DNA of 64,000 nt from Solirhodobacter olei (lineage in GTDB: Bacteria; Pseudomonadota; Alphaproteobacteria; Rhodobacterales; Rhodobacteraceae). Below are positions 8,285 to 17,293 of this stretch, piece by piece (positions within the stretch are counted from its first letter, which is position 1; every line of letters starts with the position of its first letter). The position numbers and the translations under genes were made by a program. The notes beneath the pieces were generated by a model. It ran no database searches. It had not been told where the DNA came from and saw nothing but the letters and a program-made list of their open reading frames with translations. The stretch is from contig NZ_RRYH01000003.1 of assembly GCF_004010155.1 (NCBI RefSeq), positions 124,001 through 188,000 on the forward strand. The letters are read 5' to 3'.

Positions 8285-9106
8285 ATGAGCGAAGACAAGG
8301 CACCAGGCGGCGGGGCTACGCTGCCGGCTGTGCCGGTGGTCGAGGCCGCGGGGGTCGGTCTGACCTTCCAGACCGCCGACGGGCCGGTCCACGCGCTGAA
8401 GGACGTCACCCTGACGATCGAGAAGGGCGACTTCGTCAGCTTCATCGGCCCTTCGGGCTGTGGCAAGACCACGTTCCTGCGCGCGATCGCGGCGCTGGAG
8501 GCGCCGACGGAGGGCACGCTTACCGTCAACGGGATGGCGCCGGATGCCGCGCGGCAGGCGCGGGCCTATGGCTATGTCTTCCAGGCGGCCGGTCTCTATC
8601 CCTGGCGCACAATTGCTGGAAATGTGAAACTTCCACTGGAAATCATGGGATTTTCCAAGGCAGAACAGGACGAGCGTGTTCGAAAAGTGCTGGAGCTGGT
8701 CGACCTCGACGGGTTCGGAAACAAGTTCCCCTGGCAGCTTTCCGGCGGCATGCAGCAGCGCGCCTCGATCGCGCGGGCGCTGGGCTTCGACGCCGACATC
8801 CTGCTGATGGACGAACCCTTCGGCGCCCTGGACGAGATCGTCCGCGACCGGCTGAACGAGGAGCTTCTGAAGCTCTGGAGCCGCACCGGAAAGACCATCG
8901 GCTTCGTCACCCATTCGATCCCCGAGGCGGTCTACCTGTCGACCAGGATCGTGGTGATGAGCCCGCGCCCGGGCCGGATCACCGACGTGATCGAGAGCCC
9001 GCTGCCGAGGGAACGGCCGCTGGAGATCCGTGACACGCAGGCGTTCATCGACGTTGCCCACAGGGTGCGCGAGGGGTTGAGGGCGGGGCATTCTTATGAA
9101 GAGTAA
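8285..9106 (+). CDS. ABC transporter ATP-binding protein (nitrate/sulfonate/pyrimidine type)
   Basis: 273 residues. Walker A is GPSGCGKTT, the ABC signature is LSGGMQQRASIARAL, and Walker B is ILLMDEPFGALD; the SsuB/TauB/ThiZ branch is recognisable. Start chosen at ATG 8285 after GGATGGAG; a TTG 15 bases upstream is possible. It energises uptake with the two permeases and the binding protein that follow. In this operon the likely cargo is a pyrimidine base or its reduced product; ThiXYZ homologues carry formylaminopyrimidine, so specificity is open. Confidence 0.85.
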   Translation: MSEDKAPGGGATLPAVPVVEAAGVGLTFQTADGPVHALKDVTLTIEKGDFVSFIGPSGCGKTTFLRAIAALEAPTEGTLTVNGMAPDAARQARAYGYVFQAAGLYPWRTIAGNVKLPLEIMGFSKAEQDERVRKVLELVDLDGFGNKFPWQLSGGMQQRASIARALGFDADILLMDEPFGALDEIVRDRLNEELLKLWSRTGKTIGFVTHSIPEAVYLSTRIVVMSPRPGRITDVIESPLPRERPLEIRDTQAFIDVAHRVREGLRAGHSYEE

Positions 9107-9130
9107 AGGCAGCGTACAGCCGATACCGTA

Positions 9131-9161
9131 TTTGCACCGCTTTCGCACCGAATTCGCACCG
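9131..9161 (+). repeat. Three phased copies of TTYGCACCG inside the transport operon
   Basis: TTTGCACCG, TTTCGCACCG and ATTCGCACCG occur one after another with starts 10-11 bases apart, in the 105-base gap between the ATPase and permease genes. Spacing equals one helical turn. No protein is known to me for this motif. Confidence 0.5.
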
Positions 9162-9211
9162 GCATCGACCGCCTTCGGCGCGCCCCCGGAAAACTGCCCG
9201 GCGGTGGGGTC

Positions 9212-10075
9212 ATGAGGTCGCTCGGGCCGGTCCTGACCGTCCTCGTGGCGATCCTCGCGATCTGGTATGTCGGCGCGGTTCTGATGAACGCGCGCTGGGC
9301 CGAGGATCAGGCTCAGCGCGCGCACAAGACCCTCACCACCTCCGAGCTCGTGATTCAGACCATGGAGCAGAAGCGCCCGGTTCTGCCGGCACCGCACCAG
9401 GTGGCGGTGGCCCTGTGGCAGGGGGTCTTCGCGGTCTCGCCGACCTCGAAGCGGAGCCTCGTCTACCACGGCTGGGTCACGCTGTCGGCGACGCTGCTGG
9501 GCTTCGTCTTCGGCACCGCCGCCGGGGTCCTGCTGGCCGTGGGCATGGTCTACAACCGGGCGATGGACATGAGCGTGATGCCCTGGGCGATCGCCTCGCA
9601 GACGATCCCGATCGTCGCCATCGCGCCGATGATCATCGTGGTGCTTTATTCCATCGGCATCACCGGGCTGATCCCGAAGGCGATCATCTCGGCCTATCTC
9701 AGCTTCTTCCCGGTCGTCGTCGGCATGGTGAAGGGGCTGCGCAGCCCCGACGCGATGCAGATCGATCTGCTGAAGACCTACAATGCAGGCGGGGTGCAGA
9801 CTTTCTGGAAGCTTCGCATGCCCTCCTCGATGCCGTATTTCTTCACCTCGCTGAAGGTGGCGGCGGCGGCGGCACTGGTAGGGACCATCGTGGGAGAGTT
9901 GCCGACGGGTGCTGTGGCGGGCCTCGGGGCGCGGCTTCTCTCCGGTTCCTACTACGGGCAGACGATCCAGATCTGGGCGGTGCTGGTGGTGGCGGCGGTG
10001 CTGGCAGCGGGCCTCGTCATGGTGATCGGGGGCGTGCAGAGCGTCACGCTGAAGCGGATGGGGATGGAGCGATGA
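9212..10075 (+). CDS. ABC transporter permease 1
   Basis: 287-residue binding-protein-dependent permease (BPD_transp_1 fold). An N-terminal membrane anchor (about residues 3-22) is followed by a roughly 75-residue extracytoplasmic segment, then five or six hydrophobic helices. The cytoplasmic coupling loop is near LLKTYNAGGVQTFWKLRMPSS (about 188-208), which has the EAA-loop character. The first gene of a pair; its stop overlaps the start of the second permease as ATGA, so synthesis is coupled. Confidence 0.85.
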   Translation: MRSLGPVLTVLVAILAIWYVGAVLMNARWAEDQAQRAHKTLTTSELVIQTMEQKRPVLPAPHQVAVALWQGVFAVSPTSKRSLVYHGWVTLSATLLGFVFGTAAGVLLAVGMVYNRAMDMSVMPWAIASQTIPIVAIAPMIIVVLYSIGITGLIPKAIISAYLSFFPVVVGMVKGLRSPDAMQIDLLKTYNAGGVQTFWKLRMPSSMPYFFTSLKVAAAAALVGTIVGELPTGAVAGLGARLLSGSYYGQTIQIWAVLVVAAVLAAGLVMVIGGVQSVTLKRMGMER

Positions 10076-10917
10076 TCTGGGTTGTCGCGGCGCTTCTCGT
10101 CTGGCTCGGCGGCTGGCGGCTGAACGTGGTTCTTTCTCGCTCAGCGATGGCGCAGACGCGTGCCGTCCGGCTGCTGGTCCCGGCGATCTTCGGGCTCTCC
10201 GTCTTGATCATCTGGGAAGCGCTGGTGCGCGGCCTGCATGTGCCGGAGGTGATCCTGCCGCCGCCCTCGGCCATCGCGGGCAAGATCGCGACGAACCTGC
10301 CGACGCTGTGGGAGGATCTGCGCCAGACGTTCCTCAAGGGTGCGCTCGGCGGCTATGCGATCGGCTGCTCCGCCGCGATCCTGACGGCCATCCTGATCGA
10401 CCGCTCGCCCTTCCTGCAGCGCGGCCTGCTGCCGGTGGGAAATTTCGTGGCCGCGCTGCCCGTCGTGGGGATCGCGCCGATCCTTGTCATGTGGTTCGGC
10501 TTCGACTGGCAATCGAAGGCCGCGGTCGTGGTGGCGATGATCTATTTCCCGGTGCTGGTGAACACGGTCGAGGGGCTGCGCGCCGCCGATCCGATGCAGC
10601 GCGACCTCATGGCGACCTGGAGCGCGAGCTATTCCCAGAGCCTGATGAAGCTGCGCCTGCCTGCGGCCATGCCCTTCATCTTCAACGGGCTGAAGATCGC
10701 CACCACCCTGGCGCTGATCGGCGCCATCGTGGCGGAGTTCTTCGGCTCGCCGATCCGGGGCATGGGGTTCCGGATTTCGACCGAGGTCGGCAAGCTCGAC
10801 CTTGGCATGGTCTGGGCGGAGATCACGGTGGCGGCGCTCGCGGGCTCTGCCTTCTACGGGGTCGTGGCGATGGTCGAGAAGGCGGTGACCTTCTGGCATC
10901 CGTCGCAACGGGGATAA
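10072..10917 (+). CDS. ABC transporter permease 2
   Basis: 281 residues, same family as the preceding permease. It has an N-terminal hydrophobic helix, a second at about 35-55, a short loop containing VPEVILPPPSAIAG (typical of SsuC/ThiX permeases), and a coupling loop ATWSASYSQSLMKLRLPAAMP. The ATG lies in the four-base overlap with the upstream stop codon. Two different permeases imply a heterodimeric channel. Confidence 0.85.
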   Translation: MIWVVAALLVWLGGWRLNVVLSRSAMAQTRAVRLLVPAIFGLSVLIIWEALVRGLHVPEVILPPPSAIAGKIATNLPTLWEDLRQTFLKGALGGYAIGCSAAILTAILIDRSPFLQRGLLPVGNFVAALPVVGIAPILVMWFGFDWQSKAAVVVAMIYFPVLVNTVEGLRAADPMQRDLMATWSASYSQSLMKLRLPAAMPFIFNGLKIATTLALIGAIVAEFFGSPIRGMGFRISTEVGKLDLGMVWAEITVAALAGSAFYGVVAMVEKAVTFWHPSQRG

Positions 10918-10966
10918 AGCAATAACCAGAGGCCCCGAAATGGGGCGAACAGCAGGAGGTCGGAAG

Positions 10967-11959
10967 ATGAAGAAGATGGTGGCGGGCCTGGCCTTAGGCC
11001 TGATGATGGCAAGTGGAGCGCAGGCGGCGGATCACGTCACGCTGCAGCTCAAGTGGGTGACCCAGGCTCAGTTCGCGGGCTACTACGTCGCCAAGGACAA
11101 GGGGTTCTACAAGGCAGAGAACCTCGACGTGACGATCAAGCCGGGCGGGCCGGACATCGCGCCCGAACAGGTGATCGCGGGCGGCGGTGCCGATGTGATC
11201 GTCGACTGGATGGCGGCGGCGCTGGCGGCGCGCGAACGCGGGCTGCCGCTGACCAACATCGCCCAGCCGTTCAAGCATGGGGGCCTCGAGCTGGTCTGCC
11301 TGAAGTCGACCGGCATCACCTCGCCCAAGGACTTCCCGGGCCATACCCTGGGCGTCTGGTTCTTCGGTAACGAATACCCGTTCTACGCCTGGATGGCGAA
11401 GCTGGGCATTCCGACCGATGGCGGGCCGAAGGGCGTGACGGTGCTGAAGCAGGCCTTCAACGTCGACCCGCTGCTGCAGCACCAGGCGGCCTGCATCTCT
11501 GCCATGACCTATAACGAGTATGGCCAGGTGCTCGACGCCGGGATCAAGCCGGACGAGCTTGTCACCTTCAACTACCTGAAGGAAGGCGTCGGGATGCTGG
11601 AGGATGGGCTTTACGTCCTGCAGCCGAAGCTGAAGGATGCCGCCTTCGACAACAAGATGGTGCGTTTCGTGCGGGCCTCGATGAAGGGCTGGAAATGGGC
11701 CGAGGCGCATCCGACCGAGGCGGCCAAGATCGTCATCGACAACGATGCCTCGGGTGCGCAGACGCTCTCGCATCAGGAATACATGATGAAAGAGGTGGCC
11801 AAGCTCACCGAGGGCTCGAACGGCGCGCTCGATCCGGCGGATTACAAGGAAACGGTGCAGACGCTGCTGTCGGCCGTGTCGAAGGACAATCCGGCGATCA
11901 CCAAGGAGCCGACGAAGGGCGCCTGGACGCATGAAATCACCGACAAGGCGCTCAAGTAG
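10967..11959 (+). CDS. ABC transporter substrate-binding protein, NMT1/THI5-like
   Basis: 330 residues with a Sec signal peptide MKKMVAGLALGLMMASGAQA, cleaved after about residue 20. The mature protein begins with the NMT1/ThiY-type LQLKWVTQAQFAGYYVAKDKG pattern. The start at 10967 follows a perfect AGGAGGT. NMT1-like binding proteins capture pyrimidine-like or aromatic ring compounds; here, last in the pyrimidine operon, uptake of uracil, thymine or a dihydropyrimidine is the simplest reading. A strong terminator follows at 11983. Confidence 0.85.
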   Translation: MKKMVAGLALGLMMASGAQAADHVTLQLKWVTQAQFAGYYVAKDKGFYKAENLDVTIKPGGPDIAPEQVIAGGGADVIVDWMAAALAARERGLPLTNIAQPFKHGGLELVCLKSTGITSPKDFPGHTLGVWFFGNEYPFYAWMAKLGIPTDGGPKGVTVLKQAFNVDPLLQHQAACISAMTYNEYGQVLDAGIKPDELVTFNYLKEGVGMLEDGLYVLQPKLKDAAFDNKMVRFVRASMKGWKWAEAHPTEAAKIVIDNDASGAQTLSHQEYMMKEVAKLTEGSNGALDPADYKETVQTLLSAVSKDNPAITKEPTKGAWTHEITDKALK

Positions 11960-11982
11960 GGCGGCTTTCCCGCGAATGGCGA

Positions 11983-12010
11983 GGGGCGGTCCGGCCGGAC
12001 CGCCCCTTTT
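11983..12010 (+). terminator. Rho-independent terminator of the pyrimidine operon
   Basis: Self-complementary GC stem GGGGCGGTCCGG / CCGGACCGCCCC (11983-12006) followed by TTTT, 23 bases after the binding-protein stop codon. The clearest terminator in the window. Confidence 0.85.
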
Positions 12011-12126
12011 CATTTGCGCCCCCGGCGGGAGTACTTTTGCCAAGAACAAATCGAAGGGGTGCAAAGGGAAAGGCAAGGCATTGAGCAGGGGCGGTTTTGC
12101 TGTCAATCTGACGGCGGAGGGATGCC

Positions 12127-13410
12127 ATGCCACGTTCCGCATTGACCGGCAGCCGGATCCGCGAGCGGCGCGGGCTGGCCGGTATGAAACAGGCCGATCT
12201 GGCGCGCGCGGTGGGGGTTTCGGCCTCCTACCTCAACCTGATCGAGCATAACCGCCGGCGGGTGGGCGAGGATCTGCTGGCGCGGATCGCCCGGGCGCTG
12301 GGGGTGGAGGTGCAGGCGCTTGCCGAGGGGGCGGAGGCGGCGCTTCTCGACGGGCTGCGGGATGCGGCGGCGCTGGGGGGCGCGGAGCCTGCGCCCGAGC
12401 TGGAGCGGGTGGAGGAGTTCGTCGGCCGGTTCCCGGGCTGGGCGGCGCTGCTGGCGGCGCGGCACGGGCGTGTGGCGCTGCTGGAGCGGACGGTGGCGGC
12501 GCTGAGCGACCGGATGGCGCATGATCCGCATCTGTCGGCCTCGCTTCACGAGGTGCTTTCGGCGCTGACCGGCGTGCGCTCGGCGGCGGCGATCCTGGCG
12601 GAGACGGAGGATCTGGAGCCGGAATGGCAGGCGCGGTTCCAGGCCAATCTCGGCGCCGATGCCGACCGGCTGGCGCGGGGGGCCGAGGCGCTGGTGGCCT
12701 ATCTCGACGGGCCCGCCGGGCAGGAGACGGCGGTCGCCTCGCCGCGCGAGGAGGTCGAGGCCTGGTTCGCGGCGCAGGCCTATCACCTGGAGGCGGTGGA
12801 GGCCGGGGGTGCCCCGGCCGGGGCGCGGCTGGTGGCAGAGGGTTTTGGCGCGGGCGCGGCACGAAAGCTCGCCGAGGTGGCGGTGGCGCGCTACGCGGCG
12901 GATGCGGCGGCGCTGCCGTTGGCAGCGTTCCGGGGGGCGGTGGCGCAGGCGGGGGGCGATCCGGGCGCGGTGGCGACGGCGACGGGCGCGGAGCTGGCCA
13001 TGGTGTTGCGGCGGATGGCGGCGCTGCCGGAGCTGGGCGCCGGCCTGGTCATCTGCGACGGCTCGGGTGCGGTCACCTTCCGCAAGCCGGCCGAGGGCTT
13101 TGCCATGCCGCGCTTCGGCGCGGGCTGCCCGCTCTGGCCGCTTTACCAGGCGCTTGGGCGGCCGATGATCCCGCTGAGGGCGCGGCTGGAGATGGCCGGG
13201 CGACAGGCAAGGCGCTTCCTCGCCTATGCGATCTGCCGGCCGCGGGGACCGGCGGGGTTCGACGCGCCGCAGGTGAGCGAGGCGGTGATGCTGATCGTGC
13301 CTGACGACGGGCCGGGCGCGGCGGAGGCGGTGGGCGCCACCTGCCGGATCTGCCCGCGCGAGGCCTGCCCGGCAAGGCGGGAACCCTCGATCCTGGCCGA
13401 GGCGGTCTGA
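12127..13410 (+). CDS. XRE-family regulator with DUF2083 domain (ScfR/RamB type)
   Basis: 427 residues. An N-terminal XRE helix-turn-helix (residues about 9-63, KQADLARAVGVSASYLNLIEHNRR) precedes a long Ala/Glu-rich middle and a C-terminal DUF2083-like part ending in TCRICPREACPAR, whose cysteines are the family signature. Members control short-chain fatty acid, propionyl-CoA or glyoxylate metabolism (ScfR, RamB). The usual ImmA/IrrE metal motif HEXXH is not seen here. It stands alone after the pyrimidine terminator and converges with the FliM-like gene, six bases apart. The target is not evident from neighbours. Confidence 0.8.
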   Translation: MPRSALTGSRIRERRGLAGMKQADLARAVGVSASYLNLIEHNRRRVGEDLLARIARALGVEVQALAEGAEAALLDGLRDAAALGGAEPAPELERVEEFVGRFPGWAALLAARHGRVALLERTVAALSDRMAHDPHLSASLHEVLSALTGVRSAAAILAETEDLEPEWQARFQANLGADADRLARGAEALVAYLDGPAGQETAVASPREEVEAWFAAQAYHLEAVEAGGAPAGARLVAEGFGAGAARKLAEVAVARYAADAAALPLAAFRGAVAQAGGDPGAVATATGAELAMVLRRMAALPELGAGLVICDGSGAVTFRKPAEGFAMPRFGAGCPLWPLYQALGRPMIPLRARLEMAGRQARRFLAYAICRPRGPAGFDAPQVSEAVMLIVPDDGPGAAEAVGATCRICPREACPARREPSILAEAV

Positions 13411-13416
13411 GCGCGT

Positions 13417-14517
13417 TCAGCCGGTCATCGCGATGGGGTTGATCGCCATTGGCAGGGGCTCTGCTTCCAGGTCTCCCTCGGCCTCTTCCCCTTCCTCCGC
13501 GCCCAGGTCCATGTTCATCGCCAAGGCGAATTGGGGCGTCTCTTCGGCCTCTGCCGTCTCCTCCTCCTGCTCCTCCGCCTGCGCCGCCCCGGCGAGGGGA
13601 AGGGGATCGGCGGAGAAGGCAGGCGGCGGGGCGGCAGCCTCGCCCGGCCCGGCCTGCTGGATGGCGTGGGCGCCGAGGCGCACGGCGCGGTTGCCGCGGT
13701 TCTGGCCAAGCTTGCCCTCGCCCCGGCGGATGCCGTCGGCACCCTCTATGGCGATGGCGTCGATGGCGGCGTTGGGAAGTGGCAGCATATCGCCCGGCTT
13801 CAGCGCGAGCACGGCGGAGATCGGCAGCGCGATCCGGTCGAGCACGGCGGTCAGCTCCGCCTCCGCCAGAAGCGCCACGGCCTCGACCGTCCTGGGGCGT
13901 GCCTGGGGCGGGGGCGGAGATTTCGCGCCGCGGCTGTGATGGGGCTGGGCGGGGAGAGCGGCGAGCAAGGTGCCGGAGCGCTCCGGTCCCATCTGAACCT
14001 CGGCCTGCAGCACACGGTGGGGTGCATCCTCCAGCAGGAGGGCGAGGGGGCGGCGATCCTCGAGGAAGGAGGCGTAGCGGAAGCCGCTGGCCCAGGCGAA
14101 GTCCGCCGTCTCGGCGAGCTCGGCCTCGAATTCGCGCATCGTGGCCTCGACCAGTTCGGCGGCCATGGCGGCGTCGGTGCGGGTGGGCTTGCGCGGGGCG
14201 GGGGCCACGGGGCCGATGCGGCCGGTCGTCATCGCCTCGATCAGCGCGGAGAGGAAGGCGGGGTCGAGCGCGACGAGGCCGAGCGCCTCGCCCGGCCCTT
14301 CCAGCATCGCCAGAAGCGCGCGCTCGGGCAGAAGCTCCAGCACCTCGGGCAGCGAGCGGGGCGCCTCCGTCACCCGGGCGATGTCGATCCGGAAGGCGGG
14401 TGTGGCCTGCGCCGCGCGCGCGAGGGCAAGGCGGAAGGCCTTCTCGAGCCCTTCGCCCGCCTCTGCCGCCCGGCCACCGCCTAGCTTGCGTCTGAGTACC
14501 GATTCCGACTGCACCAA
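13417..14517 (-). CDS. FliM/FliN-family flagellar motor switch-like protein with acidic C-terminal tail
   Basis: 366 residues. A FliM-like middle part (about 25-170, with LLPERALLAMLEGPGEALGLVALDPAF) is followed by a SpoA/FliN-type domain (about 210-290: AELTAVLDRIALPISAVLALKPGDMLPLP), the family signature. The last ~75 residues are an unusual Pro/Ala then Glu-rich tail (EEQEEETAEAEE). No other flagellar gene lies in the window. Start is TTG or the next GTG; neither is certain. It could be a switch subunit of the Rhodobacterales flagellum encoded outside the main cluster, or a type III secretion C-ring homologue. Confidence 0.7.
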   Translation of the reverse strand: MVQSESVLRRKLGGGRAAEAGEGLEKAFRLALARAAQATPAFRIDIARVTEAPRSLPEVLELLPERALLAMLEGPGEALGLVALDPAFLSALIEAMTTGRIGPVAPAPRKPTRTDAAMAAELVEATMREFEAELAETADFAWASGFRYASFLEDRRPLALLLEDAPHRVLQAEVQMGPERSGTLLAALPAQPHHSRGAKSPPPPQARPRTVEAVALLAEAELTAVLDRIALPISAVLALKPGDMLPLPNAAIDAIAIEGADGIRRGEGKLGQNRGNRAVRLGAHAIQQAGPGEAAAPPPAFSADPLPLAGAAQAEEQEEETAEAEETPQFALAMNMDLGAEEGEEAEGDLEAEPLPMAINPIAMTG

Positions 14518-14605
14518 TGCCTCCGGCCGCCGGCCCGGAATGTGGGACCGGTCCCCCCGGTCTGCCGGATCAACGTTGAAATTGGGTTGACGCCCGGCGG
14601 GGCGG

Positions 14606-17293
14606 TCAGGCGACCTGGCCCGCGAGCCGGGTCAGCTGGCGCGGGAAGCTGACGCGGAAGGCCCCGCCGCCCTGGCCCGGCAGATAGGCCACGGTGCCGC
14701 CGAGATTGGCCATGATCTCGCGGCAGATGGCGAGGCCGAGGCCGGCCCCGCCGGCATGGCTCTGATCGCCGAGGCGGGCGAATTTCTCGAAGATCAGCGC
14801 CTGCGCCTCTTTCGGGATGCCGGAGCCGTTGTCGATGAAATCGACCTCGACCCGGCCCGCGCGCTCCCGCACGGCGATGCGCAGGCGGGGCGCGGCGGCG
14901 TCGCAATATTTCCCTGCATTGCTGATGAGGTTGATGAAGACCTGCGCCAGCCGGTCGGCATCGGTGTTGAGGCTCACGGCCTCGGCGCCCTCGTCGCGCT
15001 CGACCGCGAGCCCTGCCGGGGAGGCGGCGGAGAGGGCGCGGTCGATCAGGGCGCGCAAGCTCACCTCCGACCGGGTCAGCTTCACCTGTCCGTTCTCCAG
15101 CACGCTGAGATCGAGGAGGTCGTCGAGAAGGCGGGTGAGGCGGATCGTCTCGTCATGGATGATGCCGGCGTAGCGGAGCGCCTCTTGCGGGGGGAGCTGG
15201 CCCTCCATCAGGATCTCGGAGAAGGCGCGGATCGAGGTCATGGGGGTGCGGAGTTCGTGGCTGATCTGGCCGAGGAAGGCGTCCTTCTGCAGCGAGAGCT
15301 GGGTGAGCTTGGCATTGGCCTCGCGCAGCTGGCGGGCGGTGCGGGCAAGCTCTTCGGACTTGGTCTCGAGCTGGCTCGAATGCTCCATTATCTGGGCGGT
15401 CTCGTTGGCGACGGCCATCAGGTCCTCGACCGAGACCGCCGTGCCGCCGGCGATCTGGCGGATCATGGCGTGGGCCGCGGCGGCGCCGACGGAGCCGGAG
15501 AGAAGCCGTTCCAGCCGGTCGATGAAGCCGGGCGTCGTGTCAGGCAGGAAGCCCTCCATCCCCTGGGTCGCGGCCTCGCGGGCGAAGAAGGCCTGGGCGG
15601 CCTCCCCCCCGAGGATGCGCTGGGACATGACGAGGAGGTCCTCTGCCCCGGCAAGGCCGCGCGGCCAGCTTTGCGTGCCGGGCGCGCGGTCGAAGGCGTT
15701 GACGAATTGCGCGCCCTGAAGGCGCTCGACCGGGGTCGGGAAGGTGGCGAGCGAGAGGGCGCAGAAGGCGAGCGTGTTGAGCGTCAGCGACCAGAAGATC
15801 GCGTGGATCAGCGGGTCGAGCTCCGTGACGCCGAAGAGCGCGTGGGGGCGAAGCCAGGCGATCCCCCAGGGGCCATGGGCGAGGATCCCGGGCGACAGCA
15901 GGCTGTCGCCGCCGAAGCTGGGCAGGAAGAGGGTGTAGAGCCAGACGGTGAAGCCGATCAGCAGCCCCGCCGCCGCCCCGGTGCGGGTGGCGCCGCGCCA
16001 GAACAGGCCGCCGATCATGGCGGGCAGCACCTGGGCGGCGCCGGCGAAGGAAATCAGGCCGATGGCGGCCAGCGCCTCTCCCCCGCCCGTGAGGCGGAAA
16101 TAGGTGTAGCCGAGGGCGAGGACGGCGGCGATGGAGAGTCGGCGCGAGATCAGCACGATGCGCCGGACGTCGCCGGCGAGCGTCGCCCGGCGCGGCGCGA
16201 TCTTCAGCCAGAGCGGCATGACGATGTGGTTGGAGACCATCGTCGAGAGCGCGATGGCGGCGACGATGACCATGGAGGTGGCACTGGAGAATCCGCCGAG
16301 GAAGGCGAACATGGCCAGCGCACCCTGGTGCATCGCCTGCGGCACGGTCAGCACGAAAAGGTCGGGGTTCGCGCCCTTCGGCAGCACCTCCAGCCCGACC
16401 ACGGCGATCGGGACGACGAAGAGGCTCATCGCGAAGAGGTAGAGCGGGAAGGCCCAGGAGGCGGTGGCGAGCTGGCGCTCGTGGAAACTCTCGACCACGA
16501 TGACCTGGAACATCCGGGGCAGCACGAAGACCGCGGCGCCGGCGAGGAAGGTCAGGCCGATCCAGCGGCTCGGGGTCACCTGCCACCGGGCCATGCGCGA
16601 GGCGTCGATACGGGCGAGGATGTCCGAGGGCCCGTCTGCCACGAACCAGACGACGAAGATGCCGACGGCGAGCAGCGCGAGGAGCTTCACCACCGCTTCC
16701 ACCGCAATGGCCGTGACGACGCCCTGGTGCTGTTCGTTGGCGTCGAGGTTGCGGGTGCCGAAGAGCACGGTGAAGATCGTCAGCCCCACCGCGACCCAGA
16801 GCGCGGTGGCGCCCGGCCGAAGCAGCGCCCAGCTTTGCGGCGGGCCCGCGGCGAAGGCGCCGAACGACAGCGTCACCGATTGCAGCTGCAGCGCGATATA
16901 GGGGGTGGCCGAGACCACGGCTAGGAGCGTGACGATCACCCCCACCAGGTTCGACTTGCCGTAGCGCGAGGAGATCAGGTCGGCGATCGAGGTGATCCGT
17001 TCGCGTTTGCCGATGCGGACGAGCTTTCTGAGCATCCACCACCAGCCGACGAAGGCCAGCGTGGGGCCGAGGTAGATCGTCACGAATTCCAGCCCCGAGC
17101 GCGCGGCGTAGCCGACCGCGCCGTAGAAGGTCCAGGCGGTGCAGTAGATCGAGAGCGAGAGCGTGTAGACCAGCGGCGAGCGCAGCCAGGCGATGCCGCG
17201 GCGGCGGGCGCGGCGCTCGACCAGGAAGGCCACGAGGAAGAGGAACCCCACGTAGATCAGGCAGGCGAGAACCAGGAGGCGGAAGGGGATCAC
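14606..17293 (-). CDS. Histidine kinase fused to a sodium/solute symporter domain (CrbS-like)
   Basis: 895 residues. Residues 1-~520 form an SSS (PutP-type) transporter domain of about 13 helices. A coiled-coil linker around 620-665 leads to a HisKA domain (QISHELRTPMTSIRAF, His about 680) and an HATPase domain (NLISNAGKYC, DNGSGIPKEA, GGAGLGLAI). This is the CrbS/CbrA class, which senses carbon sources such as acetate or histidine through the transporter part. The GTG start overlaps the stop of the small membrane protein (GTGA), itself overlapping the response regulator: a three-gene translationally coupled unit. Confidence 0.88.
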   Translation of the reverse strand: MIPFRLLVLACLIYVGFLFLVAFLVERRARRRGIAWLRSPLVYTLSLSIYCTAWTFYGAVGYAARSGLEFVTIYLGPTLAFVGWWWMLRKLVRIGKRERITSIADLISSRYGKSNLVGVIVTLLAVVSATPYIALQLQSVTLSFGAFAAGPPQSWALLRPGATALWVAVGLTIFTVLFGTRNLDANEQHQGVVTAIAVEAVVKLLALLAVGIFVVWFVADGPSDILARIDASRMARWQVTPSRWIGLTFLAGAAVFVLPRMFQVIVVESFHERQLATASWAFPLYLFAMSLFVVPIAVVGLEVLPKGANPDLFVLTVPQAMHQGALAMFAFLGGFSSATSMVIVAAIALSTMVSNHIVMPLWLKIAPRRATLAGDVRRIVLISRRLSIAAVLALGYTYFRLTGGGEALAAIGLISFAGAAQVLPAMIGGLFWRGATRTGAAAGLLIGFTVWLYTLFLPSFGGDSLLSPGILAHGPWGIAWLRPHALFGVTELDPLIHAIFWSLTLNTLAFCALSLATFPTPVERLQGAQFVNAFDRAPGTQSWPRGLAGAEDLLVMSQRILGGEAAQAFFAREAATQGMEGFLPDTTPGFIDRLERLLSGSVGAAAAHAMIRQIAGGTAVSVEDLMAVANETAQIMEHSSQLETKSEELARTARQLREANAKLTQLSLQKDAFLGQISHELRTPMTSIRAFSEILMEGQLPPQEALRYAGIIHDETIRLTRLLDDLLDLSVLENGQVKLTRSEVSLRALIDRALSAASPAGLAVERDEGAEAVSLNTDADRLAQVFINLISNAGKYCDAAAPRLRIAVRERAGRVEVDFIDNGSGIPKEAQALIFEKFARLGDQSHAGGAGLGLAICREIMANLGGTVAYLPGQGGGAFRVSFPRQLTRLAGQVA

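Noticed and set aside
14756-16924. A plus-strand open frame of about 720 codons
   Set aside because: Antisense to the symporter-kinase; Glu/Gly/Arg-rich low complexity without a domain.
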